A DNA stretch of 6,164 nt, from positions 11,703 through 17,866 of the forward strand of contig DHJN01000163.1 in the NCBI GenBank assembly GCA_002404345.1. The letters run 5' to 3'. The translations under genes and the position numbers were made by a program. The notes beneath the pieces were generated by a model that did not search any database, was not told the origin of the DNA, and worked only from the letters and a program-made list of their open reading frames with translations. Shown here piece by piece: positions 6,096-6,164 of the stretch; positions within the stretch are counted from its first letter, which is position 1; each line of letters opens with the position of its first letter. The DNA is from Actinobacteria bacterium UBA4719. Lineage in GTDB: Bacteria > Actinomycetota > Actinomycetes > Actinomycetales > Dermatophilaceae.

Positions 6096-6164
6096 GCCAG
6101 CCGAGCAGTGAGCCAGCCGAGCAGCGAGCCAGCCGAGCAGCGAGCCAGCCGAGCAGTGAGCCAG
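6085..6164 (+). repeat. 16-bp tandem array, five units to the window edge
   Basis: The unit CCGAGCAGTGAGCCAG occupies 6085-6100, 6101-6116, 6117-6132, 6133-6148 and 6149-6164. Units 1, 2 and 5 are identical. Units 3 and 4 share one change, T to C at the ninth base (CAGCGAG). The array starts within the last codons of the membrane protein gene, supplies its TGA stop, and reaches the right edge, so its full length is unknown. I see no internal inverted repeat and no spacers, so it is a plain minisatellite-like direct repeat. Confidence 0.95.

Noticed and set aside
6085..6164. CRISPR array or hairpin element at the right edge
   Set aside because: The units are 16 bp head-to-tail with no spacers, and the unit has no internal inverted repeat, so neither a CRISPR nor a REP-like hairpin fits.

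Overview
The window is a high-GC (roughly two-thirds G+C by eye) stretch of chromosome with actinobacterial gene content and order. The order hisI, trpE, then a small Trp-operon membrane protein is typical of Actinobacteria; Mycobacterium tuberculosis has hisI, trpE and Rv1610 in the same order, with two further genes between hisI and trpE. A Micrococcales-type organism is my guess from protein style, not something the sequence proves.

Positions 1-2951 (plus strand) carry a pair of half-size ABC exporters. The first is cut by the left window edge and split by an apparent single-base insertion in a C run at 184-187. Its membrane domain lies in one frame and its ATPase domain in another. The second is complete (604 aa) and overlaps the first by ATGA. 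The two ATPase domains are complementary. The first has the good LSGGQ signature but a degenerate Walker B/H-loop (Asp for Glu, Tyr for His). The second has a good Walker B Glu and His but a degenerate signature (VSAGE). This is the pattern of heterodimeric exporters with one consensus and one degenerate ATP site, so the frameshift should matter for the function of the pair.

Positions 2998-3408 (minus strand) encode a small four-helix CopD-like membrane protein, convergent with the exporter pair. A possible hairpin lies between the stop codons. A 71-bp divergent gap separates it from the biosynthetic operon.

Positions 3480-6095 (plus strand) are a tightly packed operon: hisI (phosphoribosyl-AMP cyclohydrolase), trpE (anthranilate synthase component I) and a Trp-operon-associated membrane protein of the TIGR02234/PF09534 type. 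The genes overlap by 8 and 4 bp, which suggests translational coupling. trpC and other trp genes would be expected just past the right edge.

The least ordinary feature is repetition at gene 3' ends. The hisI C-terminus is built from a 15-bp in-frame repeat whose last unit supplies the trpE ribosome-binding site. A 16-bp tandem array (five units, running off the right edge) begins inside the last codons of the membrane protein gene and contains its stop codon. A roughly 20-bp imperfect duplication straddles the stop of the second exporter. I see no RNA genes, mobile elements, CRISPR or phage genes, and no sign of a novel multigene system.
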